From the NCBI GenBank assembly GCA_031553975.1, contig JAVBKP010000006.1, positions 1 to 40,721 of the forward strand: a DNA stretch of 40,721 nt, given 5' to 3'. Origin of the DNA: JAVBKP01 sp031553975. Lineage in GTDB: Bacteria > Bacillota > Clostridia > Peptostreptococcales > Anaerovoracaceae. The notes under the pieces were generated by a model that had not been told where the DNA came from, ran no database searches, and saw nothing but the letters and a program-made list of their open reading frames with translations. Both the position numbers and the translations under genes were made by a program. Below are positions 35,179 to 40,721 of the stretch, one piece after another; the first letter of the stretch is position 1, and every line of letters begins with the position of its first letter.

Positions 35179-35828
35179 TTTTTTACCTCCTCACGTAGCC
35201 AATTAGACCACTCTTCTATACCTTCACCTGTCTTTGCCGATATTGGAATTATCTTAATGTTAGGATTTATTTTTAAAATTCTCTCTCTCACTTTATCCAT
35301 ATCAAAGTCGAAGAATTCAATGGCATCAATTTTGTTGATAAGAACCACATCTACTATGGAAAACATCAATGGATATTTTAGTGGTTTGTCGTCACCTTCA
35401 GGCACGCTTAATATCATGGCGTTCTTTACGGAGCCTGTGTCAAACTCGGCGGGGCAAACAAGGTTCCCCACATTTTCAAGAATTGCTAAATCTACGTCAT
35501 CAGTCCCTAGGGCTTCAAGACCTTGCTTTGTCATATCTGCATCTAGGTGGCACATGCCGCCTGTATGGAGCTGGATTGCTTTAACCCCTGTTTTGGCAAT
35601 GGTCACCGCATCCACATCCGAGTCGATATCTGCCTCCATTACACCAATTCTCATCTCGTCTTTTAACATATTGATTGTCTTGACCAATGTTGTTGTTTTA
35701 CCAGCCCCTGGTGATGACATGAGATTTAGGAGAAAAGTTTTGTCTTTTTTCAGGCTCTCCCTGAGTTGGTCTGCCTGTTTGTTGTTGTTGTCGAAAACAC
35801 TTTCTTTTACTTCAATTACACGTACCAT
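35169..35828 (-). CDS. hypB: HypB GTPase, nickel insertion factor
   Basis: 219 residues, full length for HypB without the N-terminal His-rich or CxxCGC extensions. P-loop SSPGAGKTT near residue 39, the metal-binding Cys-His in HTGGMCHLDAD, a second Cys in NVGNLVCPAEFD, base motif LINKIDA. HypB with HypA delivers nickel to [NiFe] hydrogenases (or urease in some bacteria). No nickel enzyme gene is visible here, so its client is elsewhere or unusual. The ATG lies only about 20 bases after a strong terminator-like hairpin and has GAGG upstream. Confidence 0.95.
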   Translation of the reverse strand: MVRVIEVKESVFDNNNKQADQLRESLKKDKTFLLNLMSSPGAGKTTTLVKTINMLKDEMRIGVMEADIDSDVDAVTIAKTGVKAIQLHTGGMCHLDADMTKQGLEALGTDDVDLAILENVGNLVCPAEFDTGSVKNAMILSVPEGDDKPLKYPLMFSIVDVVLINKIDAIEFFDFDMDKVRERILKINPNIKIIPISAKTGEGIEEWSNWLREEVKKWL

Positions 35829-35849
35829 ATTGCATACCTCGCTTTTTAG

Positions 35850-35892
35850 AAAAACATCCTGATTTATGGAGAAAGTCTCTAAAATCAGGATG
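35850..35892 (-). terminator. Terminator/attenuator between the DUF5692-like gene and hypB
   Basis: In the minus-strand transcript CATCCTGATTT (35892-35882) pairs with AAATCAGGATG (35865-35855), an 11-bp stem with a 16-base loop, followed by five U (35854-35850). It ends about 20 bases before the hypB start codon. Confidence 0.8.
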
Positions 35893-35913
35893 CTAATTGT
35901 TTACGTTATATTA

Positions 35914-36873
35914 TTAAGCCGTTGCATGTTTTTTCTTGTATCTTTTGGCGTCAGCTTCATCCCTAACAACTACGTCTTTGTATGAGCTAAGGTCACTATG
36001 AATCTCATCTTTGAACACGTTTTTCTTGTACTTAAACACTTTATAGAAGTGATAGCCAACAAGAGCCACGTTAGTTGAAAGTGCTAAGAAGCTAACAATG
36101 AAAAGTGCTGTAGGATTGTGTGAAGATTCTACTGCAAATTTTGATGAGCTTACAAATGTTGGATAAGCCATGGTAAACATCATCCAAAATGCCAAGGTTT
36201 GCGCTCTTGCCTGAAGCCAAGTGCCTCTTTTGAAGAGGAATGCTGCAAGAGTTGGAGCAATTAACAGCGCTGCGCCTGCATAGAATGCGTGGTCTCCAAC
36301 ACAGTTGTATACATAAGCGAAGTTCCATAGGTCATACGGAATAATCCAGAACCAAAGCATATCAGGCCATACCATGTGCTTGTGGTGGTCTTTGCTAAAT
36401 CTAATACCAACCCATCCTGAAATAGCGATGATGTTTAATAGTCCAGCAATACCATTCATGATATTCCAAGGACCTGGCACCATCATAACACCGTCTACCA
36501 TCCCTTGCTGGAATCCGTACACTTGGAAGTCACGAACACAAGCCTCTAGGATATTAAGTGCTAGGATGAATGGGGGGAACATCAACGCAAATTTGTTGGT
36601 AGACCACCCTTTGACAGTTGCGATTAAATAGAATCCAATACAACCTGCCAGTGCTGAATACACTTTAACCCAATGGAACCAAGTTCCTGTACTAGATCCC
36701 TCACCCGCCGTCTTTGGCCATACAAAGATGGTTAAGATGATAGGAACTACAACGAACATAATGAGTGGCATGATTTTGTGCGCGCGGGCTAGCTCGTTTA
36801 ATAACATAAGCGCAGCCAGTACACCAAGCCACATGATGCCAGTTCCAAATGAAAACGATTCAAATAAAAACAT
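35914..36873 (-). CDS. Polytopic membrane protein, DUF5692-like
   Basis: 319 residues with about eight hydrophobic helices and many Trp/Phe residues; the last ~40 residues are charged and cytoplasmic-looking (ending RYKKKHATA). I tentatively match it to DUF5692, a family without assigned function. Conserved-looking polar stretches include FSKDHHKHMVWPDMLWFWI and AYVYNCVGDHAFYAGAAL. It has its own strong promoter and is divergent from a FadR-type regulator whose candidate operators overlap that promoter. It is followed by a terminator and then the hypB operon. It could be a transporter or channel, but nothing identifies a substrate. AGGAGG precedes the ATG. Confidence 0.75.
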   Translation of the reverse strand: MFLFESFSFGTGIMWLGVLAALMLLNELARAHKIMPLIMFVVVPIILTIFVWPKTAGEGSSTGTWFHWVKVYSALAGCIGFYLIATVKGWSTNKFALMFPPFILALNILEACVRDFQVYGFQQGMVDGVMMVPGPWNIMNGIAGLLNIIAISGWVGIRFSKDHHKHMVWPDMLWFWIIPYDLWNFAYVYNCVGDHAFYAGAALLIAPTLAAFLFKRGTWLQARAQTLAFWMMFTMAYPTFVSSSKFAVESSHNPTALFIVSFLALSTNVALVGYHFYKVFKYKKNVFKDEIHSDLSSYKDVVVRDEADAKRYKKKHATA

Positions 36874-36899
36874 AAATAATTACCTCCTTTAATAATTGA

Positions 36900-36935
36900 C
36901 ATACCAGTTTATAAATACATAGTATCATACCAGTT
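36900..36935 (-). promoter_or_regulatory. Two operator-like ACTGGTATG repeats at the DUF5692-like promoter
   Basis: AACTGGTATG occurs twice on the minus strand, at 36935-36926 and 36909-36900. The first overlaps the spacer next to the -10 box; the second lies just downstream of the expected start site. The same core occurs before the regulator gene. Confidence 0.65.
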
Positions 36936-36947
36936 ATTACACGTCAA
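36919..36947 (-). promoter_or_regulatory. Promoter of the DUF5692-like gene
   Basis: TTGACG (36947-36942) and TACTAT (36924-36919) on the minus strand, 17 bases apart. An inverted repeat GTCAAT-ATAA-ATTGAC (36943-36958) overlaps the -35 box and extends upstream. Confidence 0.75.
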
Positions 36948-36999
36948 TATAAATTGACAAAAAAATAACAATTAATTAAATTTCAACATTAATACGGAC

Positions 37000-37027
37000 T
37001 TGCTTTTCAAATAATCTGTGATATAAT
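37000..37027 (+). promoter_or_regulatory. Promoter of the FadR-type regulator
   Basis: TTGCTT (37000-37005) and a consensus TATAAT (37022-37027), 16 bases apart, followed directly by the palindromic operator. Confidence 0.7.
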
Positions 37028-37042
37028 AAGAAATATGGTTTG

Positions 37043-37068
37043 TTGGTATCTGGTATGACCAGTACCAA
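37043..37068. promoter_or_regulatory. Palindromic FadR/GntR operator candidate
   Basis: A 26-base imperfect palindrome around CTGGTATGACCAG. The core TGGT-ATG-ACCA fits the TGGTnnnACCA pattern of FadR-subfamily GntR operators. The arms extend to TTGGTA/TACCAA with a one-base offset. It lies where the transcript of the regulator gene should begin, so binding would repress the gene. Confidence 0.7.
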
Positions 37069-37113
37069 GTTTTAATATTTTATCCGTAAAATGGATTATA
37101 CAAGGAGATATGT

Positions 37114-37821
37114 ATGGCTTTTACAAAATTATATGCCCCTTCGCTAAAAGAGCTGTTCATAAAAGAATTAGAAGGCATGATATTATCGGGTCAGCTAGAA
37201 ATTGGTAGCAAGCTACCCTCAGAGCGGGACTTAGCGGATTCTATGCAGGTAAGCCGTGCCGTAGTCAATGCTGGCTTGGTGGAAATGTCACACAAGGGAT
37301 TTCTGGAAATGCGCCCTAGAGTGGGTACGTTTGTGGCTGATTATAGGCGCAATGGCACCACTGAGACCTTGATTTCTATCATGGGTTATAATGGTGGGCG
37401 GTTAGGCAAGAACGAGATCAAATCCATATTGGAAGTGAGGTTGGTACTAGAGAGACTGGCTATTGAGCAGGCAATACCGCGTATCACCGAAGAAGATGTT
37501 GTCAGATTAACTGCATTATACGAGGCTATGATCAATTCGCCCTCACCAAAGGAAGTTGGCATACGAAGTTTTGCTTTTCATCAAGAGTTCTGCATGATTA
37601 GTGGCAATGTGCTATTGCCGTTGATTTTCAACTCGTTTACCGCACCTACACAGGCATTGTGGGAACGGTTTTATAGCCTTCATGGCATGGAGCCACTAGC
37701 TCGAAATGCAAGAGAATTGTTAGAATTTGCTATCAAAAGAGATGTAACGGGCGCCATAGATTCCATAACAAAATCTATCAACGACACCATCTATGGCAAT
37801 AAACTGATTTTCTCGGAGTAA
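37114..37821 (+). CDS. FadR-subfamily GntR transcriptional regulator
   Basis: 235 residues. The N-terminal winged helix (about 1-75) shows LPSERDLADSMQVSRAVVNAGL and the wing RVGTFVADY. The C-terminal FCD-type all-helical effector domain (about 95-230) includes FAFHQEF. The usual late His of the FCD metal site (in an EH-like motif before the last helix) appears replaced in LARNARELLEFAIKRD, so the effector site may differ. FadR-type regulators bind small organic acids and usually control the genes beside them; here that is the divergent DUF5692-like membrane protein. AAGGAG precedes the ATG. Confidence 0.92.
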   Translation: MAFTKLYAPSLKELFIKELEGMILSGQLEIGSKLPSERDLADSMQVSRAVVNAGLVEMSHKGFLEMRPRVGTFVADYRRNGTTETLISIMGYNGGRLGKNEIKSILEVRLVLERLAIEQAIPRITEEDVVRLTALYEAMINSPSPKEVGIRSFAFHQEFCMISGNVLLPLIFNSFTAPTQALWERFYSLHGMEPLARNARELLEFAIKRDVTGAIDSITKSINDTIYGNKLIFSE

Positions 37822-37825
37822 AAAT

Positions 37826-37867
37826 TGAAGTGCTCCCTGTCAAATAGACATGAAGCACTTCATTTTT
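37826..37867 (+). terminator. Intrinsic terminator after the FadR-type regulator
   Basis: TGAAGTGCT (37826-37834) pairs with AGCACTTCA (37854-37862), with an inner TGTC/GACA helix, followed by TTTTT. Confidence 0.85.
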
Positions 37868-37932
37868 CATTGTTAAGGAGGCATAGTTATTAATTACTCA
37901 AACCTTGTAATTTAGGTGTCCTCTACTTAGCT

Positions 37933-39372
37933 TTACTTGCCAGCAAATGTGGCTGCATTAACTCCTGCTACTCTGCCAAATGTTAAACTCATCTGAATTG
38001 AAGTTCCGCTTGCAGGGTAGAATATGTTGAAGAAATCTCCGTTTGCCACTTCTCCTACTGCATATAACCCAATAATAGCATTTCCGCTTTTATCAATTAC
38101 TTGTGTATCAAGATTGGTTTTAAGCCCAACCATGGTTCCAAGGGTTGCAGGCACAACTTTGACTGCGTAGAACTTTGACTTTTCGATTGGAGCTTGACCA
38201 GTCAAGTCTTTATCAAACTTTGTATCTTTGCCATCTTTAATCATTTGATTGTATTCCGTCACAGTGGCCTTGAAGCCTTCAACATCAATACCCGCCTGTT
38301 GAGCAAGCCCATCCAACGTGTCTGCTACAAATGCTGAGCCTTTTTCCACGGCCTTATCTAAAGCTGGCTGGTATGTGTTGCCGTCGAAAATCAGGTAAGA
38401 AACCTTATCTTCTTGCTTGACCAAAGCGTCATGGAACAATGGATAGTCAATGGCTTCATTGACAAATCTTTGGCCTTGCTTATTAACTGAAAGATACGGC
38501 ATCCACATTAGCGAGCATACATCTGTTGTATACACCTGTTCGCCTTCCACCGCTCTAAACCCTATCACACCGCCATGATTGATTACATCAGCATTTAGCT
38601 TCTCAGCCATCACTAGTCCATCGCCAGTGTTGCCTGAGCCAGCAAATGAAATCTGACCCTCTGCTACAGGCGTATATTTTTTAACCAACTCTGGATTTCT
38701 ATCAAATCCGCCACTAGCAAGAACTACAGCCTTGGCCATAAAATCAATAGTTTGTTGATCCTTGTCTACTGCATTAACTCCTATTACTTCCCCTTTATCA
38801 TTGGTAATCAAGTCTTTCGCTTCTGTTTGCATAAAGAATTCAATACCCTTTGATTCTGCATATGCTTGCAGTGGTTTGATGATTCCCGCACCTTGTTCAG
38901 GGCTTGAAACCGCTCTTTTCACTGGGCTTATTCCAGTAGGGTATGGATCGCCAAATTGTACCCCTAACTTTACTAGCCAATCAATGGTTTGACCTGATCG
39001 TTCCGCTACGAATGTGAGCTTTTCTTTGTCATTCTTACCATCTGCTCTTTCGCTCCAATAGTTAACAAGATCCTCAACGGAGTCTTGCACTCCTGCTTTT
39101 TTATGCAATTCAGAACCAGTTCCATACACGATACCGCCAGATAGAACTGTGCTACCACCAGCCATAGGCATCTTTTCCAAAATGGCAACTTTTGCACCCT
39201 TCTCAGCTGCTTCAATGGCTGTAGCAAGACCGGCGGCACCTGCTCCGATTACAACAACGTCATATTCTTTTGTAACATCTGCTTTCGTGCCCGAAGCACA
39301 TCCTGTAACTCCACCAATGATCATACTCAAAGATAACAGGATTGCTGCTACTTTCATACTTTTTTTACCCAT
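37933..39372 (-). CDS. Secreted fumarate-reductase-like FAD flavoprotein (lipoprotein)
   Basis: 479 residues. The N-terminus is a lipoprotein signal peptide with lipobox GVTGC (Cys ~25), placing the enzyme outside the membrane. The FAD Rossmann motif VVVIGAGAAGLATAIEAAEK follows, with EKMPMAGGSTVLSGG, as in FAD_binding_2 enzymes of the fumarate/urocanate reductase family. The C-terminal FAD site GLYAVGEVANGDFFNIF is present. The active-site segments differ from fumarate reductase: the HHTMGG motif reads PATLGTMVG, and the NRLGGNA motif reads FYPASGTSIQMS. It probably reduces some other unsaturated compound, taking electrons from the co-encoded FMN-binding lipoprotein (18-base gap). AAGGAG before the ATG. 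Confidence 0.9.
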   Translation of the reverse strand: MGKKSMKVAAILLSLSMIIGGVTGCASGTKADVTKEYDVVVIGAGAAGLATAIEAAEKGAKVAILEKMPMAGGSTVLSGGIVYGTGSELHKKAGVQDSVEDLVNYWSERADGKNDKEKLTFVAERSGQTIDWLVKLGVQFGDPYPTGISPVKRAVSSPEQGAGIIKPLQAYAESKGIEFFMQTEAKDLITNDKGEVIGVNAVDKDQQTIDFMAKAVVLASGGFDRNPELVKKYTPVAEGQISFAGSGNTGDGLVMAEKLNADVINHGGVIGFRAVEGEQVYTTDVCSLMWMPYLSVNKQGQRFVNEAIDYPLFHDALVKQEDKVSYLIFDGNTYQPALDKAVEKGSAFVADTLDGLAQQAGIDVEGFKATVTEYNQMIKDGKDTKFDKDLTGQAPIEKSKFYAVKVVPATLGTMVGLKTNLDTQVIDKSGNAIIGLYAVGEVANGDFFNIFYPASGTSIQMSLTFGRVAGVNAATFAGK

Positions 39373-39390
39373 TACACTACTCCTTACATT

Positions 39391-39735
39391 TTATTTGGCT
39401 AGATTCAAAGCCACATTAACGGCATCTTTTATAGCTTTTGAGCTTATCGATGCACCCGCGACGTCATCAACTTCTGTTGATTGTTTTTCAACGATAGCTT
39501 TCGGAATTTCCACTAGCGCAAGATCAGAAACGCCTTCTGTCTCTTCCTCTGAAACAATGTTCACTTTTTCAATTTTTCCATGGTTGATTTCGACATTTAC
39601 TTCGATGGCCCCGTGAACACCTTCTGATTTACCACTGTATGTGCCATCTTTCCATTCGGAAGCTTTGCTACAACCTGCAAAAGTTAAGCCAAGCACCAGC
39701 ATAACTGCAAGTATCAGTACTCTACCTTTCATCAT
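39391..39735 (-). CDS. FMN-binding domain lipoprotein (flavinylated electron carrier)
   Basis: 114 residues, or 113 from the second of two adjacent ATGs, which has the better spacing to AGGAGG. A lipoprotein signal ends in the lipobox FAGC. The rest is a single FMN_bind domain (EWKDGTYSG start, VNVEINHGKIEKVNIV). The flavinylation motif DDVAGASISSKAI near the C-terminus should carry FMN covalently on the Ser, attached by ApbE, which is not in this window. It likely passes electrons to the flavoprotein encoded just downstream. In many reductases of this family the FMN domain is fused to the flavoprotein; here it is separate. Confidence 0.93.
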   Translation of the reverse strand: MMKGRVLILAVMLVLGLTFAGCSKASEWKDGTYSGKSEGVHGAIEVNVEINHGKIEKVNIVSEEETEGVSDLALVEIPKAIVEKQSTEVDDVAGASISSKAIKDAVNVALNLAK

Positions 39736-39793
39736 CTACCTCCTCTTTCATATTTCATTGACAGTCTTGATTTTGTAAAATTCAAAATCACAG

Positions 39794-39825
39794 GTCAATT
39801 GTACATGCATGCATGTATAATTGAC
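39794..39825. promoter_or_regulatory. 32-bp near-perfect palindrome, TetR operator candidate
   Basis: Bases 39794-39825 form a dyad with a single mismatched pair: arms GTCAATT/AATTGAC and core TACATGCATGCATGTA. It lies between the divergent TetR gene and the flavoprotein operon. On the minus strand TTGACC (39796-39791) at its edge could serve as a -35 box for the lipoprotein operon, so a bound repressor would block it. Confidence 0.75.
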
Positions 39826-39862
39826 TTAATTGTACTACGCCTTCCTGATTTATGCAAGTTAA

Positions 39863-39897
39863 TTTTTTAACAACTCAATTATGTTTGTGTTAAAAAA
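39863..39897. promoter_or_regulatory. Inverted repeat upstream of the TetR gene
   Basis: TTTTTTAACA (39863-39872) and TGTTAAAAAA (39888-39897), 10-bp perfect arms with a 15-base spacer, overlapping the predicted -35 box of the TetR gene. A second operator or simply AT-rich symmetry. Confidence 0.4.
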
Positions 39898-39913
39898 CGA
39901 TATATGATAGAAT
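39885..39913 (+). promoter_or_regulatory. Promoter of the TetR gene
   Basis: TTGTGT (39885-39890) and TAGAAT (39908-39913), 17 bases apart, about 35 bases before the start codon. Confidence 0.6.
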
Positions 39914-39946
39914 AATACAAATCTGAAATGAGGAATGGATGCTTGA

Positions 39947-40546
39947 ATGAACACACAAAGAACTGAAAATAACAGTGCAAATGAATTAATTAAAAAAGCG
40001 ATTGAAGTTTTCTCTATTAATGGCTACGCTGCTACAAATCTAACTGATATTACAAATGCTCTTGGCATATCAAGAGGTCCTGTATATTATCACTTCAAGG
40101 ACAAATATGGTTTGTATAAAGCCTGTTTTGAACGTTTCGATGCGGAGGTCCGTGAATCACATGCGAAAATTATTGCTCAGGATAAGTACATTATCAATTT
40201 TATGGAAGACGTAATTTACGATTGTGCTGAGAGAAACACGAGATTTGGATCAAACTTTTTTTTCGGTATAGATACATTAGACGAATTAGCTCCAATCAAA
40301 GAGCAATATGATAAGATGAATGACGATATTTATCAGGAGAAAATAGATTATGTAAATAGATCTAAAGATAAAGGTGAAGTTAAACAGAGTGTCGATCCTA
40401 AGCAAATAGCTGATTTAATCTATTTGATATTTTGGGGATTACTGAATGGACTGCAAACGCAAAAGCTTTCTGAGTACTCACCGGACGGGATTAAAAACCT
40501 CATCAAAATTCTTTTGCTGGGTATAGAGAAATATTGCTGTGATTAA
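39947..40546 (+). CDS. TetR-family transcriptional regulator
   Basis: 199 residues. The N-terminal TetR helix-turn-helix is clear (FSINGYAATNLTDITNALGI, SRGPVYYHFKDKYGLYKACF). The C-terminal ligand domain (about 65-199) is not assignable to an effector. The ribosome-binding site is weak (GAGG or GGA). It is divergent from the FMN-lipoprotein/flavoprotein operon with a 32-bp palindrome between them, so it most likely represses that operon until a substrate or related molecule binds. An IS element lies 34 bases after its stop codon but does not disrupt the gene. Confidence 0.93.
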   Translation: MNTQRTENNSANELIKKAIEVFSINGYAATNLTDITNALGISRGPVYYHFKDKYGLYKACFERFDAEVRESHAKIIAQDKYIINFMEDVIYDCAERNTRFGSNFFFGIDTLDELAPIKEQYDKMNDDIYQEKIDYVNRSKDKGEVKQSVDPKQIADLIYLIFWGLLNGLQTQKLSEYSPDGIKNLIKILLLGIEKYCCD

Positions 40547-40605
40547 AAGGTCGCCTCTTCGTTTGAAAACCCAATAAAACGAGTCTATCCCAAAGATTGT
40601 GTAAA

Positions 40606-40646
40606 CCTCGTGGTTGATGTAGAATAAAACTACATGAGCCAGGAGG
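40606..40646 (+). promoter_or_regulatory. Hairpin sequestering the transposase ribosome-binding site
   Basis: Arms 40606-40622 and 40630-40646 are complementary at 14 of 17 positions plus one G-U pair, with a 7-base loop. The 3' arm contains the GGAGG of the transposase gene. Confidence 0.65.
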
Positions 40647-40655
40647 TTTTTTAAA

Positions 40656-40721
40656 ATGGCAAGAAGAAGAAGGAATGAAAGTCCAGAGAAACAAAGAAGC
40701 AGAGATTTAATAGCAGAACTA
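40656..40721 (+). CDS. IS256-type transposase (partial, N-terminal 22 residues)
   Basis: The open frame from the ATG at 40656 runs off the window and gives a basic start, MARRRRNESPEKQRSRDLIA. This resembles the N-terminus of mutator/IS256-family DDE transposases. AGGAGG lies before the ATG. Identity rests mainly on the upstream terminal repeat; whether the gene is intact cannot be seen. Confidence 0.65.
   Translation, partial: MARRRRNESPEKQRSRDLIAEL

Larger units (their letters stand above)
40581..40721 (+). mobile_element. Left end of an IS256-family insertion sequence (partial)
   Basis: GAGTCTATCCCAAAGATTGT, continuing GTAAA, resembles IS256-family terminal inverted repeats, which typically end in a ...TGTGTAAA motif. 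A short leader and the start of a transposase gene follow. The right end and target duplication lie outside the window. The exact outer boundary is an estimate. Confidence 0.7.

Noticed and set aside
39149..39616. 155-residue plus-strand frame across the flavoprotein/FMN-lipoprotein junction
   Set aside because: Antisense to two well-supported genes; no start signal.
40503..40694. 63-residue minus-strand frame at the right edge
   Set aside because: It crosses the end of the TetR gene and the IS terminal repeat and is antisense to the transposase start.

Overview
The window looks like chromosome of an anaerobic, fermentative, moderately AT-rich Firmicute of class Clostridia. The reasons are the [FeFe]-hydrogenase maturases HydE/HydG/HydF, rubrerythrin, the long (672 aa) form of urocanate hydratase, strong AGGAGG ribosome-binding sites with several TTG/GTG starts, and lipoproteins of Gram-positive type. 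An amino-acid-fermenting lineage is my inference; I cannot name the genus. Genes are densely packed, mostly on the minus strand, and no gap exceeds 300 bases.

Layout. (1) 1-1437: three overlapping or abutting minus-strand genes (XRE regulator, small membrane protein, membrane-anchored PstS-like protein cut by the window edge) behind a perfect 52-bp palindrome. (2) 1493-13830: a long co-directional run. From its promoter it reads hutH, hutU, glutamate formimidoyltransferase, hutI, cyclodeaminase, a diguanylate cyclase, hydE, hydG, hydF and a LysE-type exporter. Together these degrade histidine to glutamate plus one-carbon units on folate and mature a hydrogenase. (3) 13927-18326: a divergent plus-strand pair, a hybrid kinase (7TM-PAS-HisKA-HATPase-pseudoreceiver-receiver-HPt) and a response regulator, sharing a helical module. 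(4) 18335-26343: a tight minus-strand run of Gfo/Idh/MocA oxidoreductase, MFS, MeaB-like GTPase, MFS, E2-like acyltransferase, acyl-CoA ligase and HD-GYP protein. (5) 26397-28994: DUF4342 protein plus an OmpR-type two-component system, ended by a terminator. (6) 29090-31031: M42 peptidase divergent from rubrerythrin. (7) 31058-35828: hypB, a large Fe-S/FAD oxidoreductase, a shortened hypA and a ferredoxin-type aldo/keto reductase, with no [NiFe] hydrogenase in view. (8) 35914-37867: a polytopic DUF5692-like membrane protein divergent from a FadR-type regulator, with repeated operator-like sites between them. (9) 37933-40546: a secreted fumarate-reductase-like flavoprotein lipoprotein and an FMN-binding lipoprotein, divergent from a TetR regulator across a near-perfect 32-bp palindrome. 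(10) 40581-40721: the left end of an IS256-type insertion sequence.

The best candidates for little-described biology are: the TetR-controlled extracytoplasmic flavoprotein pair, whose active-site motifs depart from fumarate reductase; the hypB/oxidoreductase/zinc-domain-less hypA cluster; the FadR/DUF5692 switch; the orphan MeaB operon; and the helical module shared by the hybrid kinase and its response regulator. No tRNA, rRNA or CRISPR array was seen.
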